NCBI GenBank assembly: GCA_002868945.1
Contig: PKTX01000081.1
Location: 1 to 63,024 of the forward strand
Direction of reading: 5' to 3'
DNA length: 63,024 bases
Origin: Desulfobulbaceae bacterium
Lineage (GTDB): Bacteria > Desulfobacterota > Desulfobulbia > Desulfobulbales > SURF-16
This document shows, in pieces, positions 45,888 to 55,227 of the stretch. The position numbers and the translations under genes were made by a program. The notes below the pieces were generated by a model. That model was not told the origin of the DNA. It did not search any database and was given only the letters and a program-made list of their open reading frames with translations. Positions within the stretch are counted from its first letter, which is position 1, and each line of letters begins with the position of its first letter.

Positions 45888-46890
45888 GTGATCTGTTTTT
45901 GAATTTGTAGTGGCAGGCCACACACAGCCTTGTCTTGACGGCGTGCCGGACCAGGTTCTTGCCAGGGGCGCCGTGGCTGTCATGACAGGTCACGCAGGTG
46001 AGCATGCCGTTCACCGTGGGCAGCTCGTCAGGGATGCGGGTTTCCGTGCCGCTGCTGTAGAGACGGACCGGATGGGAGGCGCCCAGGGTGGCCTGCGGAT
46101 GGCACTGGTAGCAGGCGTCGATGGCCAGTTCTTCCGGGCTGCGCAGTTGCGGGTGGTCGGCTTGCGCGGAGCCTTCTCCTGTCGGCGCGGCAGCGCTGCT
46201 CTCCTCCGTGAAATCAGGGCCTGACAACTGCTGGACCTCTACCCTGCTCAGCAGGGGAATGCTGGTCTGCCAGGCGACCTCAACGACATCCGGACTCGGC
46301 GCCTGCAGGGTCAGCTCTTCCATAAAGGTGTTGATGGGGCTGGTCAGACCGGCACGGATAAAGCGCCGTTCCGCGGTAAGCTCCCGCGGCGCCAGACCGA
46401 GCCAGAGACTCTCCAGGGCCGAGCCGTTACCGGCGGCCTCTTTCTCATGGGCGACCACCAGCCGGAAGCGGTACGCCTGGCCAGTAGCCAGGCCGCTGAG
46501 CCGCACCCGGTGCTGCCGCCTTGCCCTGTCGCTGCCGCTGAAGACCAGCCGTTTGCTCCAGACGCCTCCCTGATCAACCACGCTGCCGGTGATGGCCTCC
46601 TGGTGCGCTGCGATGGCTTGGCTGCCGGCGGTAACATGGCAGGTGCGGCAGTGTTTTTCAAAAAAGGGTGGGTGCATAAAGGCAGCAGCCATGTCGTTTT
46701 TGTAGGTGGTGACATGGCAGCGGATGCAGGCGGCATTTGCCGCATCGGTGCCGGGCCCTGTGCTCGGAATGGAGGCGGCCATGGTCGGCAGCAGCAGGCA
46801 GAGGCCCACGAGCATAAAAAATCGCCGGGGCAATCGAGTCTGGCTGGGGAGCCAAGACCGATTCTGTATCTCCTTGTGTCGCCTTGCCAT
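45868..46890 (-). CDS. Pentaheme c-type cytochrome
   Basis: A 340-residue exported protein (signal helix about residues 22-40). It has five CXXCH motifs: CIRCH and CRTCH near the N-terminus, then CYQCH, CVTCH and CVACH near the C-terminus. Between them is a heme-free region of about 170 residues (GLATGQAYRFRLVVAHEKE), which looks like a beta-sandwich module. The two heme clusters on either side of a beta domain suggest a periplasmic or surface electron carrier that docks a partner. It begins 5 bases after the NHL gene stop and ends the large cytochrome operon. Confidence 0.87.
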   Translation of the reverse strand: MARRHKEIQNRSWLPSQTRLPRRFFMLVGLCLLLPTMAASIPSTGPGTDAANAACIRCHVTTYKNDMAAAFMHPPFFEKHCRTCHVTAGSQAIAAHQEAITGSVVDQGGVWSKRLVFSGSDRARRQHRVRLSGLATGQAYRFRLVVAHEKEAAGNGSALESLWLGLAPRELTAERRFIRAGLTSPINTFMEELTLQAPSPDVVEVAWQTSIPLLSRVEVQQLSGPDFTEESSAAAPTGEGSAQADHPQLRSPEELAIDACYQCHPQATLGASHPVRLYSSGTETRIPDELPTVNGMLTCVTCHDSHGAPGKNLVRHAVKTRLCVACHYKFKNRSLSTMFN

Positions 46891-46895
46891 TCTGC

Positions 46896-47798
46896 CTATC
46901 TCACTATTTGAAAGAGTTGCACACGGTTATTGTCCCGGTCGGCAATGGCCAGGGTGTCCTCCTGGCTGATACAGGCCTGGGCCGGATAGAGGAGCTGACT
47001 TTCCGCCCAGCCCATGCTGATTTTTCGACCGGCAAAGTCGCCGGTCCGATTGACCAGGGCCAGGCCGCTGCCGTACTGATCCAGCAGATAAAGGGTGCCG
47101 CCGCGGTCAACGGCAATACTCACCGGAAAGTTCATGAGGTCTTTCATGGGGCGGCTCAGGGCGGTGAACTCCGTGGCATCCTTGCCGGCCAAGTAGACTT
47201 GGGCCCGGACGCTGTCCAGCAGGTAGATTTCGCCCTGGCTGCTGACCGCCAGATCGGCAAAAAAGCCGTGCTCGGCCGGCAGGTCGATTTGGCGCAGGTA
47301 GGCGCCCTCCTCATTGACGGTAATGAGGCGCTGGCCGAACAGATCAAGCAGATGGATATTGCCCTCTCTGTCCACCTTGAAGTTTCTGAAGGCGGTGCGA
47401 GCGGGGGCGGGCAACCCCGTGATCTCCAGGCGCCCCTGCAGTTCCCCCGCCTCGTTTAAGCGCAGGATGCGCCTGGTCTTGCCGTCCAGCACCAGAAGAT
47501 CCCCAGTGATGCTGATCTGCACGGTGAGCGGCACCACATCCTCCTCCAGCTCATAGACGGTGGCGGCGCTCACTGTTTTGTCCTGCACTGAAAAACGCAG
47601 GAGCCGCCGGTTGGCCGTGTCCGCCGCCACCACGGTGGTGCCGGCGCAGGCCACCCCCTCCGGATTCTTCAGGGAAATTCCGGCATTGTCGCTGTAGAGT
47701 GACGTTATGTGGCGGATCTTTGCAGGTTCCGCGGCCTGCCCGCTGGACGCGGCCAGGGCAAGGATGGACAGAACGGCTAAGGTAAGAAGGCTTCGCAT
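46896..47798 (-). CDS. Exported NHL-repeat beta-propeller protein
   Basis: A protein of about 300 residues with signal peptide MRSLLTLAVLSILALAASSG and six NHL-like blades (VVAADTANRRLLRFS, LLVLDGKTRRILRLNEAG, IHLLDLFGQRLITVNEEG, IYLLDSVRAQVYL, LYLLDQYGSGLALVN, LAIADRDNNRVQLFQ). The ATG at 47798 has GGAG 9 bases before it and overlaps the end region of the 16-heme gene. NHL proteins accompany OmcS-type cytochromes in Geobacter; their exact role in filament or complex assembly is unknown. Confidence 0.82.
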   Translation of the reverse strand: MRSLLTLAVLSILALAASSGQAAEPAKIRHITSLYSDNAGISLKNPEGVACAGTTVVAADTANRRLLRFSVQDKTVSAATVYELEEDVVPLTVQISITGDLLVLDGKTRRILRLNEAGELQGRLEITGLPAPARTAFRNFKVDREGNIHLLDLFGQRLITVNEEGAYLRQIDLPAEHGFFADLAVSSQGEIYLLDSVRAQVYLAGKDATEFTALSRPMKDLMNFPVSIAVDRGGTLYLLDQYGSGLALVNRTGDFAGRKISMGWAESQLLYPAQACISQEDTLAIADRDNNRVQLFQIVR

Positions 47799-47802
47799 GG
47801 CA

Positions 47803-49128
47803 TTATCTCCGGTATTTGGTATGGCATTGCACGCAGAGCGCCTGCACGTCGGGAAAATGCAGAAAATGCTTGTACTCCGTGCCATGGGTACGATGGCAGC
47901 TCAAGCACTGCAGGGTATTGTTCTTGTTGCGCGGATCCCTGACCTCTTCACCAATGGGATGGGTGGAGTGGGTCTGCCAATCATGGCACTGGGCGCAGAC
48001 CTCAATGGTGGACGTCTCGTTGAATAGAAAGAGATTGTCGGAGGCATGGGCATTGTGGCAGGTGGTACACTCGCCTTGGGCAATGGGTGGATGAGCGGTC
48101 TGGGAACGCTCCTGGCGGGCCACGGTGTCGGCATGGCAGGAGCCGCACAGCTCAAGCATGGGCGCCCGCAGCAGGCCCGGTTCCGCCGTGGCGTGCGGGG
48201 AATGGCAGTTGATGCAGCCGGTTTTGTCCAGCATGGGCCAATGCTGCCTGTTCTTGCTGAAGGTATCGTTGACCATCTCGTAATGGCACGACTGGCAGAG
48301 TTCGTAGCCCTCCTTCTTCAGGGCAAAGGGCGTGGCCGAGTTTGCTTCATTATGACACTGGTTGCACATCTTTTTGCTGATCGGCTCATGGACGTTGTCC
48401 GCCAGCAGGGCACCGGTGCTGGAGCCGTGCGGGTCATGACAGGAGGTGCAGCGCGCCTTTTGCACCGGGTAGCCCATGTGTTGTCTTTTGAAGCCGGCCG
48501 AGTCGGTGGTGTGACATTGCAGACAGAGGGCCGGCACCTCCCGGTTGAGCAGATGGCTGTTCTCCCTGGAGGCGTGGGCCCGGTGACAGGAGAGACAGTC
48601 GTCCTGCACCGGCCCATGTTTGAAGGTGTTGGCGGCGATTTTTTCACCCAGCTCCTGGTGGCAGGAAAAACAGAGGTCGCTGCCGGCCTGGATCAGGTTG
48701 GCTCGATTGTCGGCGCTGTGCGGATCGTGGCAGGCCACGCATTTTCCCTCCACCACCACCTGATGTGTGCTGCGCGCCTTGTCCGGTACCATGCTGTCAT
48801 GGCAGGTGGCGCAGACGGCAGCACCCTCCTCCGCCATCAGTTTGGTGTGCATGGCGGCGTGCGGACTGTGGCAGCCGGTGCACTCACCGTCCATCAAGGG
48901 GCTGTGGACATACTTTTTGTCCATCTTTTCGGCAAAGGCGGTATGGCAGCTCAGGCATATCTTGCCCCGGGCCCCGGGGCGCAGTTTCAGGCTGTTTGCA
49001 CTGGAAGCCGCCGAGGCGCCGGCAAGCAGCAGTGCCGCCAGCAGAATAAAGCTGAGTTGAGCTGCTCGTCTGCTCGTACGAAACTTATGCCCTTGTGGTG
49101 TAATCGTGTATGTGTGGATACGTTTCAT
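47803..49128 (-). CDS. 16-heme c-type cytochrome (doubled-CXXCH type)
   Basis: A protein of about 441 residues with a signal helix at residues 25-43. It has 16 CXXCH motifs at regular spacing, mostly as pairs separated by about 20-30 residues with CHxPHA/CHDPHG between, the doubled-CXXCH pattern. Such proteins are electron wires in the periplasm or across the outer membrane. The ATG at 49128 follows AGGTG by 6 bases; a GTG at 49137 is a possible alternative. It follows the 26-heme gene by 15 bases and shares the same architecture, suggesting an old duplication. No transmembrane segment besides the signal. Confidence 0.9.
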   Translation of the reverse strand: MKRIHTYTITPQGHKFRTSRRAAQLSFILLAALLLAGASAASSANSLKLRPGARGKICLSCHTAFAEKMDKKYVHSPLMDGECTGCHSPHAAMHTKLMAEEGAAVCATCHDSMVPDKARSTHQVVVEGKCVACHDPHSADNRANLIQAGSDLCFSCHQELGEKIAANTFKHGPVQDDCLSCHRAHASRENSHLLNREVPALCLQCHTTDSAGFKRQHMGYPVQKARCTSCHDPHGSSTGALLADNVHEPISKKMCNQCHNEANSATPFALKKEGYELCQSCHYEMVNDTFSKNRQHWPMLDKTGCINCHSPHATAEPGLLRAPMLELCGSCHADTVARQERSQTAHPPIAQGECTTCHNAHASDNLFLFNETSTIEVCAQCHDWQTHSTHPIGEEVRDPRNKNNTLQCLSCHRTHGTEYKHFLHFPDVQALCVQCHTKYRR

Positions 49129-49143
49129 AAAAGACACCTGGTA

Positions 49144-51129
49144 TTACTCCTCTGTGATATGGCAGGGATCGCACGATCTTGCGACAAAGGGGGCGTGCAT
49201 CACCGGTCGGAAGAACATCTGATCCTTTGAGGCATGCGGGTCATGGCAATTGACGCAGTTCATGGCCGAGGCCTCGATAAAGATATGGGCCTCCTGAAAT
49301 GATTGACTGGTCGGTTCGTGGCACTCGGCGCAGAGTGTTTGCATCTGCAGATTAAGCAGGCGGGGCGCCTGGGCCGAGTGGGGTTCATGGCAGCGCCGGC
49401 AGTCCCGGCCGGCCGGGGCATGGACCTTTTCCGCGGCCATCTTCTCTTTGAGCTCCGTATGACAGGCCATGCACAGGTCCGGGCTGCCGGCGAGCAGCAG
49501 GCTGTTGAGCTTGGCCTGATGCGGATTGTGACACGAGGTGCAGGCCGCCTCGCTCACCGGCTGGTGGCGGCTCATGGCCGCTGCCGCCTCGTCGGCGATA
49601 TAATCATGGCAATCGATACAGAGGCTTTTCTGGTGGCTCACCGTCACCCCCTTGTGATCAGAGGCGTGCGGGTCGTGGCAGCCCAGACAGTCGCCCTCTT
49701 CAAAGGGAGGATGGCTGGAGGCTGCCCCCTTGTCGACGCTATAGCCCTCATGGCAGTCGGCGCAAAGCGTGGCGCCGGTGGCCTTGAGCAGGCTGTTCTT
49801 GTTGGAGCCGTGGCCCATATGGCAGGTGGTGCACTGGCCGCTTTGCACCGGCCAGTGGACATTGCGCTTGGCAAAGTCACCCTCACTGTCCGTGTGGCAG
49901 GAGTAGCAGACCGTATCGGCCCGGCCGGTGAGCATGTTCTCGGCGCTGGAACCATGCGGGTTGTGGCAGGTGGTGCACTCCTGCATATCATAGGGCTCAT
50001 GGCTGTTTTTCAGCTTTTGCCCGGCGATGCGGGTCTCTTCATGGCAGGAAAAACAGAGTTTGCCGCCGCCGGCCTTGAGCAGGCCGGCCTGACCGGCGGC
50101 ATGGGCATTGTGGCAGGAGAGGCAGCCCTCCTCACTCTGCACCGGCGCATGGGGATAGCGAGCCATCTTGCTGGTATCCTCATGACAGGTGAAGCAGAGC
50201 GAGTTGCCCTTGGCCTTTAACAGGGTCTCTTGATCGGCGGTATGGGGGTTGTGGCAGGAGAGGCACATGCCGGCCTCAAAAGGCTCATGCTGGATGAGAC
50301 CCCCACCCATGAGGCCTTCCTGGTCGTGGCATTGCAGGCAGAGCTCGCCGTTTTCCAGGAGCAGGCCAAAGGGCTCGCTGTCCGAGGCCTCATTATGGCA
50401 GGAGCTGCATTCGGCATTGGCCACCGGCTCATGGATGCTGCTCCGCAGCAGCCCGGCCTGATCGGCACTGTGGGGATCGTGGCAGAGGGTGCAGGAGGTA
50501 CGCGCAACCGGGTAATTCTCATGGGCCTTGGTAAAGGCGGAGTCGTCGCCGTCATGACAGGAGAGGCAGAGCTCCGTGGCCTCTTGCTTAAGGAGGTTGG
50601 CCTGGTCGGCGGCGTGGGCCTGATGACAGGCCCGACAACCCTCCTCCTTGATGATGCCGTGCACCACTTCTTTGCTGAACGGTTCTTTTTTATGGCAGGA
50701 AAAGCACATCTCACTGCCCTGGGCATTAAGCAGGTTCGGGGCGTCGGAGGCATGGGGATTGTGGCAGACCACGCATTTGCCCCGGCGCAGGGCGCCATGC
50801 ACACCCTCTTTGCGGTCCAGGTTCAGGTCCTCTTTGGCGTGGCAGAGAAAGCAGAGGTCATTGTCCTTCTCCTTGAGCAGCAGTTTAGCGACAATGCCGT
50901 GCGGCAGATGGCACTCCTCGCATTTATTCTCCTTGACCACGGTGTGGATGTTGGTCTTGCCCAGATACTTCTCGGCAAAATCCGTGTGACAGTCCGTGCA
51001 CTCCTTCTTCTGGAAGGTACGCTTGCGGGCGGCCTGGGCTGTCTGGGGAAAATCCATCTGCAGCACGCCGGCCGCCACCAGGGCGGCGGCCAGCGTGAGG
51101 ATGATCCTGCTCTGTATGCCTCTAAACAT
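49144..51129 (-). CDS. 26-heme c-type cytochrome (doubled-CXXCH type)
   Basis: The 661-residue exported protein has signal helix MFRGIQSRIILTLAAALVAAG and 26 CXXCH motifs by direct count, from KECTDCH to RSCDPCH, about one heme per 24 residues. The repeated unit is CxxCHNPHASD...LL...LCFSCHE. It should form a long linear heme chain. Together with the 16-heme protein and the barrel at 55228 it probably bridges periplasm and surface (inference). A terminator stands between this gene and the upstream foldase gene, so it may have its own promoter within 51130-51195. Confidence 0.92.
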   Translation of the reverse strand: MFRGIQSRIILTLAAALVAAGVLQMDFPQTAQAARKRTFQKKECTDCHTDFAEKYLGKTNIHTVVKENKCEECHLPHGIVAKLLLKEKDNDLCFLCHAKEDLNLDRKEGVHGALRRGKCVVCHNPHASDAPNLLNAQGSEMCFSCHKKEPFSKEVVHGIIKEEGCRACHQAHAADQANLLKQEATELCLSCHDGDDSAFTKAHENYPVARTSCTLCHDPHSADQAGLLRSSIHEPVANAECSSCHNEASDSEPFGLLLENGELCLQCHDQEGLMGGGLIQHEPFEAGMCLSCHNPHTADQETLLKAKGNSLCFTCHEDTSKMARYPHAPVQSEEGCLSCHNAHAAGQAGLLKAGGGKLCFSCHEETRIAGQKLKNSHEPYDMQECTTCHNPHGSSAENMLTGRADTVCYSCHTDSEGDFAKRNVHWPVQSGQCTTCHMGHGSNKNSLLKATGATLCADCHEGYSVDKGAASSHPPFEEGDCLGCHDPHASDHKGVTVSHQKSLCIDCHDYIADEAAAAMSRHQPVSEAACTSCHNPHQAKLNSLLLAGSPDLCMACHTELKEKMAAEKVHAPAGRDCRRCHEPHSAQAPRLLNLQMQTLCAECHEPTSQSFQEAHIFIEASAMNCVNCHDPHASKDQMFFRPVMHAPFVARSCDPCHITEE

Positions 51130-51197
51130 GATGTACGCTCCGTGTAATAACGCTGGTTCCTGTCAGTATCATGGATCAGTCGTTCAATGTCGATCTG

Positions 51198-51235
51198 AAA
51201 AAAATTATCCTGCAGGGGTCATATCCCCTGCAGGA
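51198..51235 (-). terminator. Terminator between the foldase and 26-heme genes
   Basis: Minus strand: TCCTGCAGGGG, loop ATATGA, CCCCTGCAGGA, then TAATTTTTTTC. A perfect 11-bp stem with a T tract, 23 bases after the foldase stop. It would separate the locus into an upstream and a downstream transcript or act as partial attenuator. Confidence 0.85.
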
Positions 51236-51258
51236 CTGCGGCAGGCGGCCCGGCCCGC

Positions 51259-53046
51259 CTATTTTTTCGCCGTCAGAAAGATCTCGGTCTCATAGGCGTC
51301 TTTCAGGCTGGCCACCCACTCATCAAGGGCCTCTCGCACCTTTTGGGCATACACCGCCTTGGCCGCCTCGTTCTTCACCTGCTCGTATGGTTTGGCCTGG
51401 GGCGGGAAGGCCTGTTCCACCTGGAGTACATAATGGAGACCGGTGGTATCCGCATAGAGCATGACATCGCCGGTGCCGGCCTTGGCAGCCTTGCCTTGCA
51501 GGCCTTCCGGCAGGGCGGTGATAGAGAGCAGGGCGCCGGCAAAGTGGAGCAGCTCCTTGTTCTCTTCCGGCACCAGGCCGGCGGCATTGGCCGAGACCCA
51601 CTTGAAATCACTGCCGGCCCGCAGCTTGACCAGGGCATTGGCGGCGTCCTGCTCATTGGTGAAGGCCAGGTCCTTGAGTTTGAGCATCAGCGGTGTCGAA
51701 TATTGCTCGTTGTTCTCCTGGTAATAGGCGCGGGCCTCCTCATCCTTGACCGTGATGCCGGGCAAGACCGCCTTGCTGATAAAGGTATTGAAGATCAGCT
51801 TTTCCCGGTGTTTGCGGATGGTTTCCTGATAGGCCCTGGTCTGGTGAAGGCCTTGTTTTTCGGCCTCCAGCGCCCCGACGATGTGGATCACCTTGTCGCG
51901 CAGCAGCGAGGTTTTTTTGTTTTCCATCTTCGTGGGATTGATTGTTCTGTCCGTGCCGTGATAGAGGGATTTTTCCAGTTCCCGGGCAATGTCGGCGACA
52001 CTGACCACCCCCACCACCGTGTCATTGTCGGAGATGGTGGCCAGGGGCCGCTGGTCGGCAGTGAGCTCCGCAAAGATCTCCGTGGCCGCAGCCTCGGGCC
52101 GGGCCTCGGTGATGGCGGCAAAGTCCAGGGCTGCCGCGGCCTCCTCGTCAAAGTCGACATATTTTTCCTCAAGCTCGGTCAGGTAGGCCTCCCGGCGTGT
52201 TGCGGCGGCGCGTTGCAAGACCATGGCCTCGGCATCTTTTCTGACCTCGGCATCCTCATAGGTGCGGAGTTCGTCAAGGCGAAAGACCAGGTAGCCCTTC
52301 TCCGCCTTGAAGACCTCGCTTATGGTGCCCGGTTCCATGGCAAAGACGGCGGCCGCCACATTGGGCAGCAGCTCGCGCAGCTGCACGTACTCCTCGTCGC
52401 TGCCGCCGCTGGCCTTGCCCGCCTGGACCAGGGCCTCGGCCAGAGTGTCAAAGTCCTGGCCGGCGGCCTCCTGTGTCAGGAGCAGGTTGGCGTCTTCCTT
52501 ACTGGTGACGGTGTAGGTGGTCAGCTTGGCCTCCAGGGCCATCTGTCGGTAGAGTTCGTCGACCTCCTCCTGGTCCGGCACCAGGTCGGTCATCTGGTTG
52601 CGGATCAGGGTCTTGATAAGGGTGGTCCGGGCAAAGTCCTCCAGCTGCCTGCGCACGGCCGGCAGCTGGTCCAGACCGATATTGGCTGCCTCCTGGTTGG
52701 CGAGTTTGATGGCAACGAGTCGGTCCAGCAGGGCCCGGTAATCGACATTCTGTCGCGACTCGGCTGCATCCATACTGCCGTGTATGTTGAGCACCTCACC
52801 CACCAGTTCTTCCAGCAGGATGGGCTCACCGTTGATCATGGCCACCGGCGTCTCGGCATGGCGCCGGGAAAAAAGCGGCACCTGCTCAACCGCGCCGCTG
52901 GTCTTATCCTGCAGTGAGATGGTGATCGTGTTGAGATCAGCCGGGCCCTGATCACCATTGGCGTCGCCATGGCCATACGCCAGAGGCGCCGCAAGCTGAG
53001 ACAGCAGAAAGGCAGTGACGATAAAACGGCTCATTTTCTTTTTCAT
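51259..53046 (-). CDS. PpiC/SurA-type periplasmic peptidyl-prolyl isomerase
   Basis: The protein of about 595 residues starts MKKKMSRFIVTAFLLSQLAAPLAYG with GAGG 8 bases before the ATG. A SurA_N-like segment (TPVAMINGEPILLEELVGEVLN, DRLVAIKLANQEAANIGL) is followed by two parvulin-like regions: KASGGSDEEYVQLRELLPNVAAAVFAMEPGTISEVFK, and near residues 480-560 PEENKELLHFAGALLSITALPEGLQ. It is probably a foldase for the barrel or the cytochromes encoded beside it (inference). It is the last gene before the internal terminator. Confidence 0.8.
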   Translation of the reverse strand: MKKKMSRFIVTAFLLSQLAAPLAYGHGDANGDQGPADLNTITISLQDKTSGAVEQVPLFSRRHAETPVAMINGEPILLEELVGEVLNIHGSMDAAESRQNVDYRALLDRLVAIKLANQEAANIGLDQLPAVRRQLEDFARTTLIKTLIRNQMTDLVPDQEEVDELYRQMALEAKLTTYTVTSKEDANLLLTQEAAGQDFDTLAEALVQAGKASGGSDEEYVQLRELLPNVAAAVFAMEPGTISEVFKAEKGYLVFRLDELRTYEDAEVRKDAEAMVLQRAAATRREAYLTELEEKYVDFDEEAAAALDFAAITEARPEAAATEIFAELTADQRPLATISDNDTVVGVVSVADIARELEKSLYHGTDRTINPTKMENKKTSLLRDKVIHIVGALEAEKQGLHQTRAYQETIRKHREKLIFNTFISKAVLPGITVKDEEARAYYQENNEQYSTPLMLKLKDLAFTNEQDAANALVKLRAGSDFKWVSANAAGLVPEENKELLHFAGALLSITALPEGLQGKAAKAGTGDVMLYADTTGLHYVLQVEQAFPPQAKPYEQVKNEAAKAVYAQKVREALDEWVASLKDAYETEIFLTAKK

Positions 53047-53117
53047 ACCAAAAACCTCGTTGTTGTTTTGCCACGGCATCGGCGTGCCGGCCGTGGCGTT
53101 TGCGGAGAGCTCTCTCC

Positions 53118-54587
53118 TTAATCCTGCAAAAACTTCTCACAGGCCCGGCCGGCCATGCGGCTGGCCAGGCCGTGGGCCGAGGCGATGCGGCCCATGTCGA
53201 AAAAATAGACCCGTTCATCACCGTCGGCATAGCTTCTGGAATTCCACACCACCCGACGCTGCGGGCCGTCAAATATCTGTACGGAAAAATCCACCTTGCT
53301 GGTGGTAGTTTCTCCCTGATAGTCAAAGACCTTGCCGGAAAGAATGAGGTCCGCCCCCAGGATGGTGTCGCTGGCCAGGACGTCGGAGACGGCCAGGGAG
53401 GGGCCGGCCTCCATGATCATTCGGTATTTAAGCAGGGTGTGGCGCACCACCCCCGGTTCAATGACCCGGATATTTTCATAACGGTGCAACTCCTTGACAA
53501 AGTGGAGGGCCATGACCTGGCCGGCGTTTGTCCTGGCCTCGATATTGAGAAAGGGCACCACTGCCACCGAGTAGGGCCTGTCCGCTCTGAACCCCGAGAG
53601 GCGGTGGCTGGAGCGGGGCGCATGCACCGCCCTGCGGTCGGCGCCGAGGAGGTCGGCGCCGGGCTCCTGTCGGGGGGGCTCGGCTGCCTGATAGTCGCGG
53701 CCCGCCACCTGACGCGGGCCGCGGTAGGAGCGGTGCTGCCCCGCCTTATAGCGGATCAGGGAGCCGGTGAGCCGGGTCAGGGCCTTGTTCAGTAACTCTG
53801 TGGGGCGGGTTACCCTGCCCAGGCCCAGGAGGCCGGGTCGCTCATTGCCGGCCAGGCCGACGCTGTCCATCCAGACGATCTCCGGCAGATCCGTGGTCAG
53901 CACCAGCCGCGCCAACATGGCCACCCGCGGTTCACCCCTCTCCTGCCATGATTCCAGGGCGCTGATGAACACGGCCTCGGCGCCGGTCTCCTGACGCAGG
54001 GCCCTGGCCAGGTCGCTGTCCAGGCCGCCGGTGTGGCGCATTCGGTGTTTTTCCATGAAGGCGCTGAGGCGTTCCGCTTCCAGCAGCCGCAGGCCGGCAG
54101 CGGCCAGATGTCGGCGCAGGGCCGCATGGATGTCGGCCAGGGGCGCCGAAGTGCCGCTGATGTTGTCCGGCGGCAAGAGTGCCACCAGGGTGCGGTCATC
54201 CAGGGCCGGGGCAAAGTGGTGGAGGGCCGACCAGGCACTGACCGTCCGGCGGCCCTCCCCGTCCATGGCCACCACCTGCAGGCGATAGGCTCCCGGCATT
54301 TTCGGGCGCCACTGCCAGGATGCTTGGTCGCCGCTTGCCTCCAGCATGGTCAGACCTGCTTTTTGTGACAGCAGGGCGTAGCGCAGCGGTCCGGTGGCAC
54401 CCGCTGCCGTTGCCCGTACCCGCAGGGTACCCTGGCCCACGACCTGGGGGCCCTCCTGTCTGATGGCGGCAATATCGACGCGAAGCGGCGTCGGGCCGAC
54501 AGCGCCCCGACCGGCACAGCCGCTCAGGAGCAGGAGTCCCAGAAGCATTCCGACGATTTTATTCAAAAAGCTGGTCCAGCAGATCAT
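53118..54587 (-). CDS. Lipoprotein with two CsgG/TolB-N-like domains
   Basis: The 489-residue lipoprotein has a lipobox LLLLSGC (Cys at about residue 24). Two related alpha/beta domains follow: residues 133-215 (LVALLPPDNISG...AEAVFISALESW) and about 345-430 (YSVAVVPFLNIEART...ADLILSGKVFDYQ). Each resembles the nucleation-type fold of CsgG, TolB-N and GNA1162 lipoproteins. The ATG at 54587 has AGGT 6 bases upstream but gives an odd N-terminus; a TTG at 54566 (reading LNKIVGMLLGLLLLSGC) is a good alternative. It overlaps the preceding lipoprotein gene. It probably helps assemble the outer-membrane complex (inference). Confidence 0.72.
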   Translation of the reverse strand: MICWTSFLNKIVGMLLGLLLLSGCAGRGAVGPTPLRVDIAAIRQEGPQVVGQGTLRVRATAAGATGPLRYALLSQKAGLTMLEASGDQASWQWRPKMPGAYRLQVVAMDGEGRRTVSAWSALHHFAPALDDRTLVALLPPDNISGTSAPLADIHAALRRHLAAAGLRLLEAERLSAFMEKHRMRHTGGLDSDLARALRQETGAEAVFISALESWQERGEPRVAMLARLVLTTDLPEIVWMDSVGLAGNERPGLLGLGRVTRPTELLNKALTRLTGSLIRYKAGQHRSYRGPRQVAGRDYQAAEPPRQEPGADLLGADRRAVHAPRSSHRLSGFRADRPYSVAVVPFLNIEARTNAGQVMALHFVKELHRYENIRVIEPGVVRHTLLKYRMIMEAGPSLAVSDVLASDTILGADLILSGKVFDYQGETTTSKVDFSVQIFDGPQRRVVWNSRSYADGDERVYFFDMGRIASAHGLASRMAGRACEKFLQD

Positions 54588-55146
54588 TGATGACCTGTTC
54601 CGTTACCTTGTTCATGGGTTTGCCGCCGCCGCCCAGCATGCGGTCCTTCAGGTCGATGCCGCCTCGGGTGGAGGAGGCGGCCCAGACAATGGTGCCGGTC
54701 TGGGTTTCGATGAGGCTCAGACTCACTGAGGCGATATTAGCCTCGGTGGAGCCGGAGCGTACCGGGCCATACTCGCGCAGTACCCCGGTAATAACGGCCT
54801 CCGCCTCCAGAATCTTGCCCATGGACTTGATCTCGTCGGCAGTGGGGGCATGGGCGGTGCGCACCCCGGCCCGGTTGATGCCGCGCGCCACCTCGCCGGG
54901 CGGCAGGACATAGAAGGCCTCGGTGGCCAGCAACATGCCCATGAAGGAGTCGCGTACCCGTTCGCCGGCCTGCTCATCGCTGGTCAGGTTCTGGAAGGGC
55001 AGCACCGCCACCGTCTGGATGGAGCTGAAGTCCATGTTCATATTGGTGTAGTCATTGGGCGGCGCCCAGGATGTGCATCCCGCCAGGGCCAGGAGCAGGG
55101 CGCAGGCAACGCAGATGCCGGTCAGCTTCTTCTTCCAGTCCGTCAT
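54559..55146 (-). CDS. GNA1162/CsgG-like outer-membrane lipoprotein
   Basis: A protein of about 195 residues starting MTDWKKKLTGICVACALLLALAGC; the lipobox cysteine is residue 24. The mature part has IQTVAVLPFQNLTSDEQAGERVRDSFMGML, AEAVITGVLREYG and VSLSLIETQTGTIVWAASST, the pattern of GNA1162-type lipoproteins that resemble CsgG. An ATG at 55218 would add 24 residues with no function in export. It lies between the barrel gene and the second lipoprotein, suggesting a lipoprotein pair that supports secretion or conduit assembly. Confidence 0.78.
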   Translation of the reverse strand: MTDWKKKLTGICVACALLLALAGCTSWAPPNDYTNMNMDFSSIQTVAVLPFQNLTSDEQAGERVRDSFMGMLLATEAFYVLPPGEVARGINRAGVRTAHAPTADEIKSMGKILEAEAVITGVLREYGPVRSGSTEANIASVSLSLIETQTGTIVWAASSTRGGIDLKDRMLGGGGKPMNKVTEQVINDLLDQLFE

Positions 55147-55227
55147 GGTGTCCGCCTTCATGGTCTTGCTTGATCTTTGCAGGGGGCTGCCGCCGCCCGC
55201 CTCGGGTGTTTGGGTCATGATGATTCT

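Noticed and set aside
45605-45925. 106-codon open frame treated as a real gene
   Set aside because: It begins inside the cytochrome gene and joins two frames of a deleted HAMP paralog; better explained as a pseudogene.
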